A stretch of 64,000 nt of DNA from Cinchona pubescens (taxonomy: Eukaryota > Streptophyta > Magnoliopsida > Gentianales > Rubiaceae): the NCBI GenBank assembly GCA_025175665.1, contig JANKKI010000405.1, forward strand, positions 868,001 to 932,000, in the 5' to 3' direction. Positions within the stretch are counted from its first letter, which is position 1. Every line of letters begins with the position of its first letter. This document shows positions 23,995 through 37,373 of this stretch, piece by piece. Both the position numbers and the translations under genes were made by a program. The notes beneath the pieces are model-generated. The model saw only the letters and a program-made list of their open reading frames with translations. It had not been told where the DNA came from and ran no database searches.

Positions 23995-24370
23995 GTACTT
24001 TAAGAGGCCATTCAAAGAAAATAGAAGACTAAAAGAAGAAAAAGAAATGAAAAAATATTTGGTCAAAACTCGCCGAAATGCCTTAAGAGATTCTAGAAAA
24101 CCGAAAAGAAATGAAAAAGTATTTGGTCAAAACTCACTGAAATGCCTTAAGAGCTTCTAGAAGACCAAAAAGAATGAAAAAATATTTGGTCGAAACTCGC
24201 CAAAGTTTCCTTAAGAGGTTTCGGAAGACCAACAGAAATACAAAGAAACATATTTGGTCAGAACTCACTGAAGTGCTTTAAGAGGTTCTAGAAGACCAAA
24301 ATCAAGAAAAAATAAATTTGCTCAGAACACACTGAAAAAGGTTTTGGAAGACCGAAAAAGAACAATTTGC
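23995..24370. repeat. tandem repeat, unit about 65 bp, five to six copies
   Basis: Imperfect copies of 'ccttaagaggttctagaaga' plus 'aaaaatatttggtcaaaactc' follow one another at spacings of roughly 63-67 bp. No coding frame runs through the array. Confidence 0.8.
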
Positions 24371-25296
24371 TAGGCCAAAGAAATTAGGTCGAAGGAAAGA
24401 AATGTCAAAATTGTTTACTAGATTTCAAATGCTATAAAAAAGCTCTTCTAAAAACTTCAAAGTCACGAATTTGATTAAGGAACTTGTTGAAAACCTTATC
24501 CAATAAAATCATCATGAGTATTTCCAATGAAGCTATTTAAAGGCAAGAATTTGGCTTCAATTTAGATCGACAAAAGAAAAAGGCAACTATCAAAGTTTGA
24601 TCTAAGTTTTGACTTTCGTGAAGACCAGAAGGTCTGCATAACAATGGTTGGTACAAGTTCAAGAAAATAGTTGTTTGGGATAATGTATAACATTCATGAA
24701 TTAAGAGATCCATCATTTCCACAGTGATTGGAAGAATGAAATCGCATTTTCATTAATAACAAATGCTTTACAAAATGCAATTCATCTTGAAAGACGACAA
24801 GAGACCTACCAAAAAGATATTACAATAGAAGATCTCCTTATCTATATTAAAGAACGAAAGTCGATAGTCTTCAAAAGAGATTCAATCAAAAGGGAAAAAA
24901 ATTGCTCCAAAGGCTCAATGAAAAGCAGGAAGGTCCTTCTACAACATATCTCCTAAAAGAACCCTGCTCCGAAAGATATAAGAAGGAAGTGAAAAAGAAA
25001 GAACAACTACATGGCCACCTATCAAAGACCACAAGCTATACAGAAATCGCCTATATCGGTTTCCAGGTAGATGAAAGGGAGGGAAGAAGAGATGAATGTG
25101 GAGAAGACTCACTCACTACCTTGGGAGAGAAGGACTAAGAATGCAGGAGTAGTCGTCTCCCACCTCACCTCCTTAAGATGGTAATTGCTTATTAAATAGT
25201 ACTAAATTTTTAATAAATGTTAAATTTTTAGTAGCTAGAGAAAAGAAAATGGTCAACTTTTAAGAATTATTGTATTCTTTAACAAATTTAAAAATC
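24371..25296. other. no recognisable gene; part may belong to the Tat-type element
   Basis: A 'tgctataaaaaag' at about 24.43 kb and a purine run at 25,071-25,097 could be LTR or priming signals of the element that carried the broken ORF, but no matching second copy exists in the window. Sequence from about 25.19 kb is related to 26.93-27.01 kb. Confidence 0.35.
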
Positions 25297-25301
25297 AAAT
25301 C

Positions 25302-25711
25302 TGATGATGCCAAAATAATATATCCACTAAAAATATTACACGTGGCTCCGGACCCGCATCCATTAGGGGTATTTTAGTAATTTTATCCTTGTAGTTCAAA
25401 TAGGGCCAGATGGGTCAAGTATTATATATTTGATCCACAGATTGATCTGATCCATTGATTTCAGGTATAAATATCAAAATGATAGGTCAGATTCATTTTA
25501 ATTACTTTCCTAACTATTTAACCTCTGAATTCTTATTGAATTTTACTCTTTGGTCTAAGTACTGACTTGAGAGTCGGAGCCAACCCTGGGGGACACAGCC
25601 CTATCTTTTTTATTTTAGGTGATCCAGACGCGGGCTTTACGTGCGGTGCTCAATTTTACTTTGGATGATACTACACACGGGCTAAGCTTAACTCGCATTA
25701 TCGTATCAACA
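25302..25711 (+). repeat. solo LTR, Ty3/gypsy-like
   Basis: The 410-bp stretch starts TGATGATGCC and ends TATCAACA, flanked by AAATC (25,297-25,301) and AAATG (25,712-25,716), a target duplication with one mismatch. A TATAAATA box lies at about 25,466. Downstream, 'ctgacttgagagtcggagcc' resembles the conserved start of R-U5 in Tat/Ogre LTRs. No internal region is attached, so it is a solo LTR left by LTR-LTR recombination. Confidence 0.6.
25464..25474 (+). promoter_or_regulatory. TATA box of the solo LTR
   Basis: GGTATAAATAT lies about 100 bp before the 'ctgacttgagagtcgg' segment, a spacing and order typical of U3-R in these LTRs. Confidence 0.45.
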
Positions 25712-25716
25712 AAATG

Positions 25717-26393
25717 CAATACTAAATAGTTCTAATTAAGTAAATTTAAAGAGTATTATGATAATGATTTATCATTTTTCAATAAATAAATAAAAATAAA
25801 GAAACAAGAAGAAAAAGAAAAATAAAAACTAAGCATCCTTATCCTAATAAAGGACTCACTACCTTTTTGTTTCGGAATGTGAGTCACCACATTTTAAAAT
25901 GTAAATGAGTCATGTTTCAACACTCAGTTCATAAGGATGGGAAAGGTTCTGGTAGCTATGCTTGTCCTCTCGTGTTTGTTATTTTATACACATTCACTCA
26001 CTAGCTCACTCACTCTTCAACATTTGATGTTTTTGCTAATCCTAACAAAATGCGCATCCCCAATTCGTGTGACTTAGATTTATCCATTTTTACAATTTAA
26101 ACAGATAATTTGGTGGTTTAAAACACAGTTACCAGAAAATGATACATCGAAAAATGCAATACAGGTAAAGAAACGTAATACTCCATTTCTTTAAGTATCA
26201 AATACTTATGATAAGTTTAGTCGATACATTATTAAGAGTCGTAGTGCGCTCCATTTGAAATCATGATAAAATACTACATATATCTATGGTTATATCCATA
26301 GATGAAATGTATTTTTTTACTTAATTTTCTATATAATGATAACTAAATTTCAAGTAACAAAAAAGTTTAAATCAACCTGCATATGCATAGAGT
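25717..26393. other. old repeat relics, no gene
   Basis: Parts resemble 10.95-11.04, 14.35-14.47 and 26.93-27.1 kb ('cctaataaaggactcacta', 'gtaaagaaacg'). This is diffuse, old repeat DNA that served as target for the solo LTR and the next element. Confidence 0.4.
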
Positions 26394-26402
26394 TTCTTTA
26401 AA

Positions 26403-26898
26403 TGGGAAAAAGACCTTTTTAGTCTCTTGTCTTTGGTTTGATTCCTTATGTATTAAAACAAGTTAATTCAGTCTTTTATCTTTTAAAACCATGGCCAATG
26501 TAGACTTTTTGACGAAAAAATTGGACAAATTAACAATGGAGGCTACATGAACATCACGTTGTCTTTAAACATAAATAATTGGAAGTTAAAAATATGAAAA
26601 TGATAAAAATTTAATTTATTAATTTCTGTGATTGAAGATTGCTTGAAAAAATGAGAGAAAAGAAAAAAAAAATGAAAGTAATGAGTAATAAGACTTTTTA
26701 ACCTCAATATGTTCATGTTTAACGGTCATGTGATATTTACGTAGTTTTCATCATTAATTTGTCTTTTTCATCAATAGTCGTACATTTTTAGCTTGACTAA
26801 CATTTTGAAAGATGAGGGACTAAATTGGTTTGTTTTGATACATAAGGGAGCAAATTAGGACACATTCCAAAGATAAAGGACTAATATAGTCTTTTTCC
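26403..26898. mobile_element. short Mutator-type element (MITE-like)
   Basis: The left end tgggaaaaagacctttttag and the reverse complement of the right end ggaaaaagactatattagtc begin inverted arms of about 120 bp or more (shared 'ttatgtat', 'aaaacaa', 'tagtc'). TTCTTTAAA (26,394-26,402) and TTGTTTAAA (26,899-26,907) form a 9-bp target duplication with one mismatch. The interior has no ORF. Confidence 0.7.
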
Positions 26899-26907
26899 TT
26901 GTTTAAA

Positions 26908-28066
26908 AACATTGTATTAAATATACAGACAAAGTGATTATTCATAATTAGATTTCAACTAAATGCTGAATTTTTAATAATTAAAGAAAATTAAATGTTC
27001 AACTTTCAAAAACTATTATCGACCTTATCATAATAAAGATTTGCCATCTTTAATGTTTTAAAATGTGAATTTCACGAATCGAGATGCAGATGAATAGTAT
27101 TCCGTTATACATGAATCAAATCGCAATTTGTAAAGGAGGGGAGAGTTATCAATAACTAAGGTTCAAAGTCAAACCGGTAGTAATTAAGTGCTTTTATTTT
27201 ATTTTTATTTTTTTTACGCTCTTTTTTAAATTTGCACACACAGTCGGAGGTGACTCAACCCTGCTGTCGACTATATATGGGAATTTCAACCCAGAAGGAG
27301 GTAAATATGATCAATAATTCTAAGAAGAGTGGCAAGTTAGATAAGTAATCAATGAATTACTTTACCTTACACTAATATTTTGTTATCATAAGGGTAAATT
27401 ACAACGATCCTGATGGTTAAACTAATTTTGAAGTTATCCTCTATAATTATAAATTTATAATTCGCTTCATTGGAATTTTTTTAAATAAATGCATGAAAAG
27501 TAAAAAATGTAACAAATTTGTTGAAAAAGTCAAATATACCTTTAAACCTAGTATCTTTCCAATCACCTAGAAATTCCATGCACAAGATTGAGGGGTTGTG
27601 TTTTTTATTAAATTACATAACTAATTTAAATTAGAAGATTTAAATTATTAAACTAACCCTTTAAATCAAAATGGCTAGCCTCCTAATGCCCACTAAATTA
27701 CAATATTTAATGATTTCACTTTAACTCAAACACAAAGAAACAGGGTGTGTACATTTACAAATCATAAAGGACAATATGAATATTAATCAAACCACACAAA
27801 GATCCTTGTAATGTACCCTTATCAGAATAGTAATTTTTTACCAAGAATTTGTTGTTTATTAAGATATCATGACAATAATCCCAAGAAACCTAATAAAGAA
27901 AGACTAAATTAAAGAATGATTATTAAGAACTCCTTATCCTATAAAATGAATCATTCTTATAATGATTAATTCTTGAGCCGAATTTTGCAAGTATTATACA
28001 ATTTTGACATAACCATTTTGATATTCTAATGTTAATAGGTAGGTTGGATAATTTGTTCAATACCAG
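26908..28066. other. AT-rich DNA without a recognisable gene
   Basis: Nothing beyond diffuse relics of the repeats mentioned around 25.2 and 25.8 kb. Confidence 0.45.
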
Positions 28067-28415
28067 GGAGTAAATAACCTAAATAGTACTTGAACTTTTT
28101 TATTAAAGTCAAATAGTCTCTAAACTTATATTTTAATCGATTTAGTCACTCAATTAAATATTTGTAGTCAATTTGGTTCTTATTTAACTGCATTACTAAA
28201 ATATTAGTGTGTTTTTCGGATGGTTACTGGGGACAATAACCGGTGTGATTGTTGGCAACGCGGTCGCAAAAATTTACACTTTGGGTTGCACAATCAAATA
28301 GGGTCCAAATCGACAGACAAATATTTAGCTAAATAACTAAATTCAATAAAATTTAAATTGAGAGATCATTTTTGTTTCAATAAAAAATTTCAAAGACTAT
28401 TTTGATGATTTATCC
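28067..28415. mobile_element. short Mutator-type element (MITE-like)
   Basis: The left arm (ggagtaaataacctaaatag) and the reverse-complemented right arm (ggataaatcatcaaaatagt) pair over about 90 bp. The ends resemble those of the element at 12,154. The flanks both contain 'atacca' but I could not align an exact 9-bp duplication. There is no ORF. Confidence 0.6.
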
Positions 28416-29439
28416 ATACCAAGGAGATGTGCTCAATGATAGATTATACTATCGAAGTTATGAAACTCAGGCTTTCTTATGAGCATGTGGAATATAGTTG
28501 GGTCAATCATAATTGCAACCAAGCAATATTAGGGTCTAGAGTAGCTAGTTTAGCCAATTCAACCTCAAAATTGAATTAGTGAAATAGTTCAAAAAATATT
28601 GGTGATACCTCAAGTACTTCATAAAATTTAGCTTTTGTATGTCAAAAGAATAGATATCATTTGTGCTAATTCTTCTTTCTAACCAATTAATTTGTCAAGC
28701 TTTATATTAACTTGTTTTCCTCTCACGTATTACCACAGAAGCTCTTTAGAAGTTTCTAAACATTTTGTAAACAAAGCTTGGATTTTTTCCTATTTTTGTT
28801 TGGATCATGTTTTTCCAACCTCAAATCCCTTGCAACTAGACATATGAAAATATGCAAGTGTAGTAGGTTTGAATATTGGTTTTGTGAATGTAAACCGGTC
28901 AACTTATCAGTACACATAATGTATTCTACAGACTAAAGGATCCAAAAAGTAGCAATACGTCAATTTCGAGGATCCTAGGTCTGTGATTCGAGGGATCCCC
29001 TACACACTCCACTAGGTGCCATGGTCGGTTGTCTGGAAACATTTATCTACCACTAAAAGGCATGTGAGGATGACATCCGCCAAAAAATAGGTAATACAAT
29101 ATATGTATGTCATGAATACAAAAAATTTAAAATTAAAGTAGATAAATAATTAATAAATTTAAATTAGAATATAAATGAAGTTAACTATCTACAAACCTCT
29201 AGCACATAAGGATGAAGGAGAAGCTTAAGTGGAAATCCTCCAAGGATCAAGCTAAAACGTCTAGAAACCTCTTCAAACAAAGAGAAAACGCAAAAAGCGA
29301 AAAGGACAATCGCATGCCGGCAATTGTCTATGATTAGGAATAGGGATGATGCAAAAAAAAATGTCCTATTTCAGGATTTGAAAGTAGTAGATGAAAGGAT
29401 AATGCCACTTGTTTGAAGACAAAAGGCCCTTCTAGAACA
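28416..29439. other. AT-rich DNA without a recognisable gene
   Basis: A slightly more GC-rich patch near 28.98-29.08 kb ('ggatcccctacacactcc') has no recognisable structure. Confidence 0.4.
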
Positions 29440-29444
29440 AGTTC

Positions 29445-29716
29445 TATTAAGGTATATATATATCAATATATGGCATGTAAATATGTGATTAATGTTATTA
29501 CCCTAATTACTCCCCTAGATTAGATAATTATCGTATTAGTCTAATTGTCTCGAATAGCAAGACTTATCATATGTTTGATTGTCTTGATTAGCAAGATTTA
29601 TTATAGTTATATGGTTTAGAATATTTTCTTGTAAATCTATATAAAGGCACTCTATGTACTAATTTGTATTGAAATCTGATTTATACATATCGTAATATAT
29701 TCTTTCGTTTTTGACA
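29445..29716 (+). repeat. solo LTR, Ty1/copia-like
   Basis: A 272-bp stretch starts TATTAAGG (probably a mutated TGTTAAGG) and ends TTTTTGACA. It is flanked on both sides by AGTTC (29,440-29,444 and 29,717-29,721), an exact 5-bp target duplication. A TATA box (ctatataaaggc) lies at about 29.64 kb, followed by the T-rich end usual in copia LTRs. Confidence 0.65.
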
Positions 29717-29721
29717 AGTTC

Positions 29722-30657
29722 CATGCAAGAAATTGAAGGCAACAGTTGGAAGGAAGACCTACGGATGAACCCTAAACAAGATACATAAAAAAAAGAAGTC
29801 CCTAAAGAGTTGTAATGGTAGAGTCCATAGAGTATCAACTAGCGTCATCTAACTTGGATGACAATCTCTAAGTATCAAACAATCTCTCTTCCCAAGACTG
29901 CTTAGAAGAATGTAAAAATGCCAATAGATAGGAGCCCTAGCGTAGAAAAGGATCCAAAGCTGAAAATTCTATAAGTTTCTCTACCAAGCTGCCAACTTTT
30001 TAAGAAAATTTTATTGAGAAGAGAATATTATTTAGAGAACACTTTGAAAACAACTTGTTCTGAGTTTAACCAGAAAGGTACAAGTGCCGGCTTCTTTTGC
30101 TAAATTATTTAAGAAGTGAGTATTGAGATAATAAGATCTTTCCAGATCTTTTCTTAACTTTTTCACTAACTTTATCTAGCCAAGCTATTCCTTTTGCATT
30201 TTTCCAACATCAAGTTTTTAGTGTATACATTATACACAATATAGTTGTTTAGTAAATTCATAGGCCGAATTTATTACATGTCCAATAATTATGTGTATGT
30301 ATGTTAATTTCAGACTTCATATCTCGTAAATGTTGGAATGCATCTCAAACTATTAATTAACTTAAAATAAGTTGATGAACAATTTTTATGCATATATCTG
30401 ACATCTTAACTAAGTGTACTTCATCAAACACATTTGGGGTTAGGCAAATAACTCGAAATGCGAGTTTTTCTTTGTCCAAAGAGTTAAGTATATACCTTGA
30501 CCGATGAGCTAATTAGGGGTTAGGCAAGTTGAAATTTAAAATGGATAGTTTTTTCACAAGTATTAAAAATGTGTCTACAAAAGCCTAGAAATGTGTTTAT
30601 ACTTCTTGTTATTTTGTGTTCAACGAAATTTGAGTCACTGTTTACTTTCTTAATATA
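29722..30657. other. AT-rich DNA without a recognisable gene
   Basis: I see no ORF with family signals and no repeat termini. Confidence 0.45.
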
Positions 30658-30689
30658 TCTATAATAATATAATAAAAGAGGGAGTTTGA

Positions 30690-33600
30690 TTTAGTGATTT
30701 AGATTTTCTTTCCAAAGTTACCCTTACTATATTTAATTACTTTGTTCTCTTCCTCTAACTAGAATGCCTTTTTTTCCTAATTATTTAGCCTATTCATGTA
30801 AATAGTCTACATTTTAGTAAAATAGGAAATAAAACCTAGTTTTAATATCATATTAATAAATAAATTTGATTAAAGTAAAATTTTCTTATTTATTAGAATA
30901 TTAGGAATGAGTTTTAGAAATTAAAAAAGAGTAGGAAATAATTTTATTGGGATGGATTTTAGAAATCAAGCAATAAAAAAAAAAAATCAATTTACTTGAA
31001 AAATACATTTGCATATACATTTATACTTTTGAACCCTTAACGGAAAAAAAAATCTGAAAAGGTAAAATTAATTTTTAAGACTTAAACGTAGAATTATATT
31101 TAATTAAAGTAAATTTTCCCATAGAGTAGAATTTTGAGATAGATTTAGAAATAAAAGATGAATGTTAAATAAAGTTATAAAAAATTTAATTGAATATATA
31201 CTACCTGTCTCTTATAAAATTCTATATTTGTATTTAGAATTAAGATTAATTTAGCAAATTTTTGATAGAGTAAAATTTTGGGATATATTTAAAAAAAAGA
31301 GTATTAGATAAAGTTATTTAAAAAATTAATTAAATATATACTTTAATAAAAGAAGGTGCTTGATTGTAGTTTTATATTTTATTTTCTAAGTTATCCTAAC
31401 TATAAAACTTAATGATTTTGTTATGTTCCTAACTCGAATGCCTTTTTCTAATAATTTTTTTAGGTCATTTATATAAATACTTTTTTTTATTTTACTCCTC
31501 AAAGAGAAAGAAGAAATAAAACCTACTTTTAAGACTCCATATTAGGAAATAAATTTTCTTATGCAATAGAATATTAGGAATGAGTTTTAGTAATTAAAGA
31601 ATAGTAGGAAATATTTTTTTTGGGTTGTGTTTTAGAAATCAAGTAATAATAAAAATATAAAATTCACTTGGAAAATAAATTTGTATATTTCACTATACTG
31701 TTGGACCCTTAAAGAGGAGAAAAAAATCCTAAAAATGTACACATGAAAATAAAATCTAACTTTTAAAGATTTCATTTTGAATAAAATTTGATTGAAGTAA
31801 ATTTTCTCTCATAGTAGAATTCGGGGATAGATTTAGAAATTGAAGATAAATATTAAATAAAGTTTTTAAAAAAAGGATTTTTTTTTTAATGAAGTAAAAT
31901 TTCTCATTAAATAGAATTATGCGTATAGTTATCATGAACATATATAAGTTGTGGAACATTAATAGATTAAACAACATTTATTTGTAATTAAAAAAACTAA
32001 TAGTTTATTAACAACTACAAAAAAAAAATGTATTGACATTTATAAATTTAAAGAAGAAAAATAATTTTATTTTAATTTCATATAGTTAAATACTATTTTG
32101 TCCATTCAAATTAAGAAAACACAATATGGGCTTTTAAATGGAAACGGTCTCGATTTGACCCTCCAAATTAAAAAAAAATTCCATTATAGTCCTCCAAATT
32201 CAAAGAATTCCAAACCTACTTTTAAGGTTTCATATTAAGAAATAAATTTGATCAAGACCTAACTAGAATGCCTTTTTTTTCTATAATTATTTAGGCTATT
32301 TATGTAAATAGTCTTCAAAGAGTAAAATAGGAAATAAAATACTTTTAATCCTTCATAGTACGAAATAAATTTGATTAAAGGTAAAATTTCCTTATTTTGT
32401 AGAATATTAGGAATGAGCTTTAGAAATTAAAGAAGAGTAGGAAATAATTTTATTGGGATGGATTTTAGAAATCAAGCAATAATAAAAAAAATAAATTTAC
32501 TTGAAAAATACATTTGCATATTCATTTATACTTTTGAACCCTTAACGGAAAAAAAATCTTAAAAGGTAAAATTAAATTTTTAAGACTTATACGAAGAATT
32601 AAATTTAATTAAAGTATATTTTCTCATAGAGTAGAATTTTGGGATAGATTTAGAAATAAAAGATGAATGTTAAATAAAGTTATTAAAAAATTAATTGAAT
32701 ATGTACTATAATTAGTAAAAGTAAATTTTTATATTTATATTTAGAATTAAGATTAATTGAAGAAAATTTCTTGATAGAGTAAAATTTGGGATATATTTAA
32801 AAAAATGAGTATTAGATAAAGTTTTTTAAAAATTAATTGAATATATACAGTAATAAAAGAAGGTGCTTGATTTAGTTTTATATTGAATTATTTTCTAAGT
32901 TATCCTCACTATAAAACTTAATGATTTTGTTATGTTCCTAACTCAAATGCCTTTTTTTTAGAATTTTTTTAGGTTATTTATATAAGTACTTTTTTTTATT
33001 TTACTCCTCATGGAGAAAGAAGAAATAAAACCTACTTTTAAGACTCCATATTAGGAAATAAATTTTCTTATGAAATAGTATATTAGGAATGAGTTTTAGT
33101 AATTAAAGAATAGTAGGAAATATTTTTTTTGGGGTGTATTTTAGAAATCAAGTAATAATAAAAATATAAAATTCACTGGGAAAATAAATTTGTATGTTTG
33201 ACTATACTATTGGACCCTCAAAGAGGAAAAAAAATCCTAAAAAGATACACATGAAATAAAATCTAACTTTTAAAGACTTCATTTTGAATTAAATTTGATT
33301 GAAGTAAATTATCTCACATAGTAGAATTCGGGGATAGATTTAGAAATTGAAGATAAATATTAAATAAAGTTTAAAAAAATTTAATGAAATAAAATGTTCT
33401 CATTAAATAGAATTATGCATATAGTTATCATGAACATATTTAAGTTGTGGACACAATAATAGACTAGACAACATTTATATGTAATTAAAAAAACTAATAG
33501 TTTATTAACAACTATTAAAAGAAAAAGAAAAACGTGTTTGACAAATAAAGTTAAAGATGGAAAATAATTTTATTTTAATTTCAAATATTTAAATACCATT

Positions 33601-35276
33601 TTGTCCATTCAAATTAAGAAAACACAATATGGCCTTTTAAATGGAAATGCTCTCGATTTGACCCTTCAAATTAAAAAAATTCCGTTATAGGCCTCCAAAT
33701 TCAAAGAGTCTCCAAACCAACTTTCACTATGCATATTAAGAAATAAATTTGTCAAATAACATTTCCTTATTTAGTAGAATATTATAAATGATTATTAAAA
33801 ATTAAAGAAGATTATTTCGTAATTTTATTGGGATGAATTTTAAAAATCAAGCAATAATAAAAAGATAAATTTACTTGAAAAATACATATATATATAATCA
33901 TTTATAATTTTGGACTCTTAATGAGAAAAAAAATCTTAAAAGGTACACAGGAAATAAATTTAATATTTATAGACATATATTGTGTATTAATTCCATTATT
34001 GTCTCTTTGTACATAATTAGAGATTTGGGATAGATTTAGATTTAAAATGTGAATATTAAATAAATTTATTAAAATATTAATTGAATATATACTGTAATAA
34101 AAGAAACTAAATTTTTATATTTATATTTAGAATTAAGATTAATTGAAGCAAATTTTCTCATAGGGTAAAATTTTGGTTATATTTAAAAATAAAATATGAA
34201 TATTAAATAAAGTTATTTAAAAAATTATTTGAATATATACTTTAATAAATGAAGGTGTTTGATTTGGTTTTTTATTTTAATTTCTAAGTTACCCTCACTA
34301 TAAAACTTAATGATTTTGTTATGTTAAAACTTGAATGCCTTTTTTAATAATTTTTTAGGTTATTTATATAAATACCTTTTTTTAGTTTACTTCCCAACCA
34401 GAGTAAAAGAAGAAATAAAACTTACTTTTAAGACTTCATATTAGGAAATTTATTTGATTGAAATAAATTTTCTTATGCAATAGAATATTAGGAATGAGTT
34501 TTAAAAATTAAAGAAGAGTAGGAAATATTTTTTTTATAGATGGGTTTTAGATATAAAGCAAAAATGAAAATATAAAAGTTACTTGAAATATAAATTTATA
34601 TGTGTCACTATACCGTTGGACCCTTAAAGAGAAAAAAATTCTATAAAGGTGCACATGAAATAAAAATTAACTTTTTGAGATTTCATTTAGAATTAAATTT
34701 GATTGAAGTAAATTTTCTTACACAGTAGAAGTCGAGGACAGATTTAGAAATTGAAGATGAATATTAATAAATTTTAAAACAAACTTAATGAAATAAAATT
34801 TCTCATTATATAGAATTATGCATATAATTATTATCAACATATATAAGTTGTGGATACATTCATATATTAGACAATATTTACAAGCAATTAAAAAACTAAT
34901 AGTCTTTTTTATTAACAAATATTAAAAGAAAAAGAAAATTTTGTTTGACAAATAAAGTTAAGTAAGGAAGACAATATTATTTTAATTTCAAATAGTTAAA
35001 TACCATTTTGGCCATCAAATTAAACAAAAACACAATATGGCCTTTTAAATGGAAGAGGTCTCGATTTGACCTTTCAAATTGACAAAATATTTCAATATAG
35101 TCAAAGCTTCTCAATTCGGTTCTCTAAACTAAAACAGATGTCCTAATGTGGCCTACAAAACTGAAAGATTATGAATTCGACCTTCCAAACTGAAAATATG
35201 TTCTAATTTATCCATCAAATTGTATTTCGATACCAAAAATTTAAGTAACCTTTTAAAAGCACACAATTTTAAAATA
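30690..35276. repeat. three-unit tandem array, period about 1.5 kb
   Basis: Each unit is half-unit a, half-unit b and repeat Z. Corresponding landmarks recur: 'ctaactagaatgcc' at 30.76 and 32.26 kb, and 'aataaaagaaggtgcttgat' at about 31.35 and 32.85 kb with a close relative at 34.24 kb. Half-units a and b are themselves related. Each b starts with sequence like the Helitron 5' end ('tatac.ttaataaaaga'). The array is stop-rich in all frames. Confidence 0.7.
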
Positions 35277-35462
35277 GAGTGCATTTATACAAAATGTCAA
35301 AGCGACAAAAGCCATTAATGTATCACTAGATCCAGAAAAGAATGAACAAAATCCGACCAATTAAAGATCACAAATTTGGGGTTCATGATTTGATATGATT
35401 TTGCCATAGTGAAGTGGTTTTAGCATTTAACTCTGAATTTGTAGCTTTGTAAATGATTTTTC
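35277..35462. mobile_element. 186-bp insertion with 9-bp target duplication inside the Helitron
   Basis: TTTAAAATA flanks it on both sides (35,268-35,276 and 35,463-35,471). The related sequence at 15.13 kb has a single 'ttttaaaatatactttcaa' and no insertion, so it serves as empty site. Ends GAGTGCATTTATACAAA and, reversed, GAAAAATCATTTACAAA are weakly inverted, suggesting a Mutator-type MITE. Confidence 0.65.
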
Positions 35463-36052
35463 TTTAAAATATACTTTCAATTTTAATAATTACTTTACTA
35501 TTAAAATAAATTTTTTATACAAAATAGATGATTCTATTTGGTATCCATTTTTCAAGGATGAATTTTAGAAATTATACAAGTATCAAGATAAAACTTTTTA
35601 GAATTAGGAATTAAGTTAAATAATATTAGGAATTATTCTTAAATAAAAAAGTAGGACTTAGTATGTATAAAACATTTGAATTCTTTTGAGAAAATAAGTC
35701 TGAAAACTTTTTCTATTTTTGACACAAAAAAAGAAAAAATAAAAGAACAAAGGAGACACAAAATTTGCTTAAAATCTTCAAGACCAGCTAAACTTGAATT
35801 AACAAAGACATTATGTTTCATAAATATTGTTAATATTTTCACATTTCTTTCGCCAATGCCATTTATTTTGTCTTTAATATTGTTGTTTAGATTTTGTAAT
35901 GATGAAAGAGATTGCGTTGTCCAGATTATAAAAAGAATTTGACTTTTGTGTAGTGTACTAAAAAACAAATAGGAGTATAATGTAAAACCTATCCTTTCGA
36001 TTATTGTAAAATTGATTTGATGATAAGAAAGAGGGTGAAAAATGTGATTCAT
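35463..36052. repeat. repeat W, copy 2
   Basis: Counterpart of 15,121-15,560. The 137-codon minus-strand ORF across it is not preserved as such in copy 1. Confidence 0.6.
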
Positions 36053-37345
36053 ACCTATTTTATTTTTCTTAAAATAACATAATCCTTATCTAAAAATTCT
36101 TACTTCGCTTTATTTTCCTTTTGACACATTGAATATTTTATATATTTAATCTAAATTACACTTTTCATATAATCAAATAGAAATCCTAAATTATATTAAA
36201 TAAAATTCTGAATAGATAATTATTATCCTCCCATAAAAAACTAGTTATTGTCTTTCTAAGTGTAATTATCTATTGTTGAATATTAGTAATCATATAAATA
36301 ACATACTAAAATAGGGATATCAAATTAGTTACTAATTAGATTTTTACTAAAGTGTATTTTGTCTAATAAAATTTAAATAATAAATATTTATTGTTACTTT
36401 TGAATTTATTATTATATTCAAGTTGATAGCCACTGCACCTATATATTGTTTATCTTATTCTATCAAATAAAATTTATAATACTAAATATCTACCTTTTAA
36501 TTTACTACTATACAGATTGTAATTTTAATATAGTGAATTAATCACTAAATTTTACACCATAAATTGCTAAATAATGGCAGATTATTTTTCACTTTTTCTT
36601 ATACTTGTGCAAACTATATATTTAAGAGAGATTTTATTTCCGAAACTAGAAATTGTTAATTAGTTTTTGCACACGAATGATTCCTTCAAATTTTGGTTCA
36701 AAAAGATGTATAGGGATTCAAGAATAATCAAATATATTAATGCACGTGATAAATCCAAAGTGGTTAGGATAGAATTCAAATAATTGAAAAGAATAAAGGG
36801 TTGCAATAAACTCTATAAATTGTCAACATTTTCAAGACTCACTACCCTCTTTGATTATTAAACTTATAGAATGGATATAATAATAAATTCTAATATTTTT
36901 CTACCAATTGTGCTAATATAATATTTTGGTGATACTTTAAACTTCCTAATTTTTAAGTTAAATAGAGTATTAATGAGTTCATTGTAGAATATTTCAATAA
37001 TTCTTAATCGAGAAAATAGATTTTATTTTAAAAATTATAAAGTAAATGTGATATTCACAAGACACAATTATTTAGAGTTTATAAAATTGCTTGAACTATT
37101 AAACTAGCTAAATCTCTTATATTTCTAACAAAGTATATCTAAACAAAATGCGTAAAAATCACATTTGAACAAATATTTCTCTAAAGTCATATGAACTACA
37201 AAAAATTCTTTGGTTTTGTTAAATGCTAAAATAGAAATTATATAAGCGAAAATTAAGTGAACAAAAAAACCAAACACTTATCATTTTCAAACATGTTTTA
37301 CTTTTTAATTCATAGCAACAAAAATTAAACAATTAGCATTTTTAA

Positions 37346-37373
37346 ACGTGTAAAGCACGTGCTCCTAGACTAG
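37346..37373 (+). other. Helitron 3' terminal hairpin and CTAG end
   Basis: ACGTG-TAAAG-CACGT hairpin, then GCTCCTAGACTAG and a T. This is the termination signal for rolling-circle transposition. Confidence 0.7.

Larger units (their letters stand above)
30658..37373 (+). mobile_element. non-autonomous Helitron carrying a tandem array
   Basis: The 5' end reads A|TCTATAATAATATAATAAAAG, a plant Helitron start (TC after A). The 3' end reads CTAG followed by T at 37,370-37,373, preceded by a hairpin (ACGTG, loop TAAAG, CACGT; 37,346-37,360) 13 nt upstream. This is the standard Helitron terminus, with insertion between A and T and no target duplication. No Rep/helicase frame is present, so it depends on proteins made elsewhere. 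Most of its length is a tandem array (30.69-35.28 kb), followed by repeat W and AT-rich filler. Alternative: two unrelated Helitron ends that happen to bracket other repeats. Confidence 0.65.

Noticed and set aside
23995..24370. CRISPR-like array
   Set aside because: The units are directly adjacent and imperfect with no unique spacers. The context is a plant genome.
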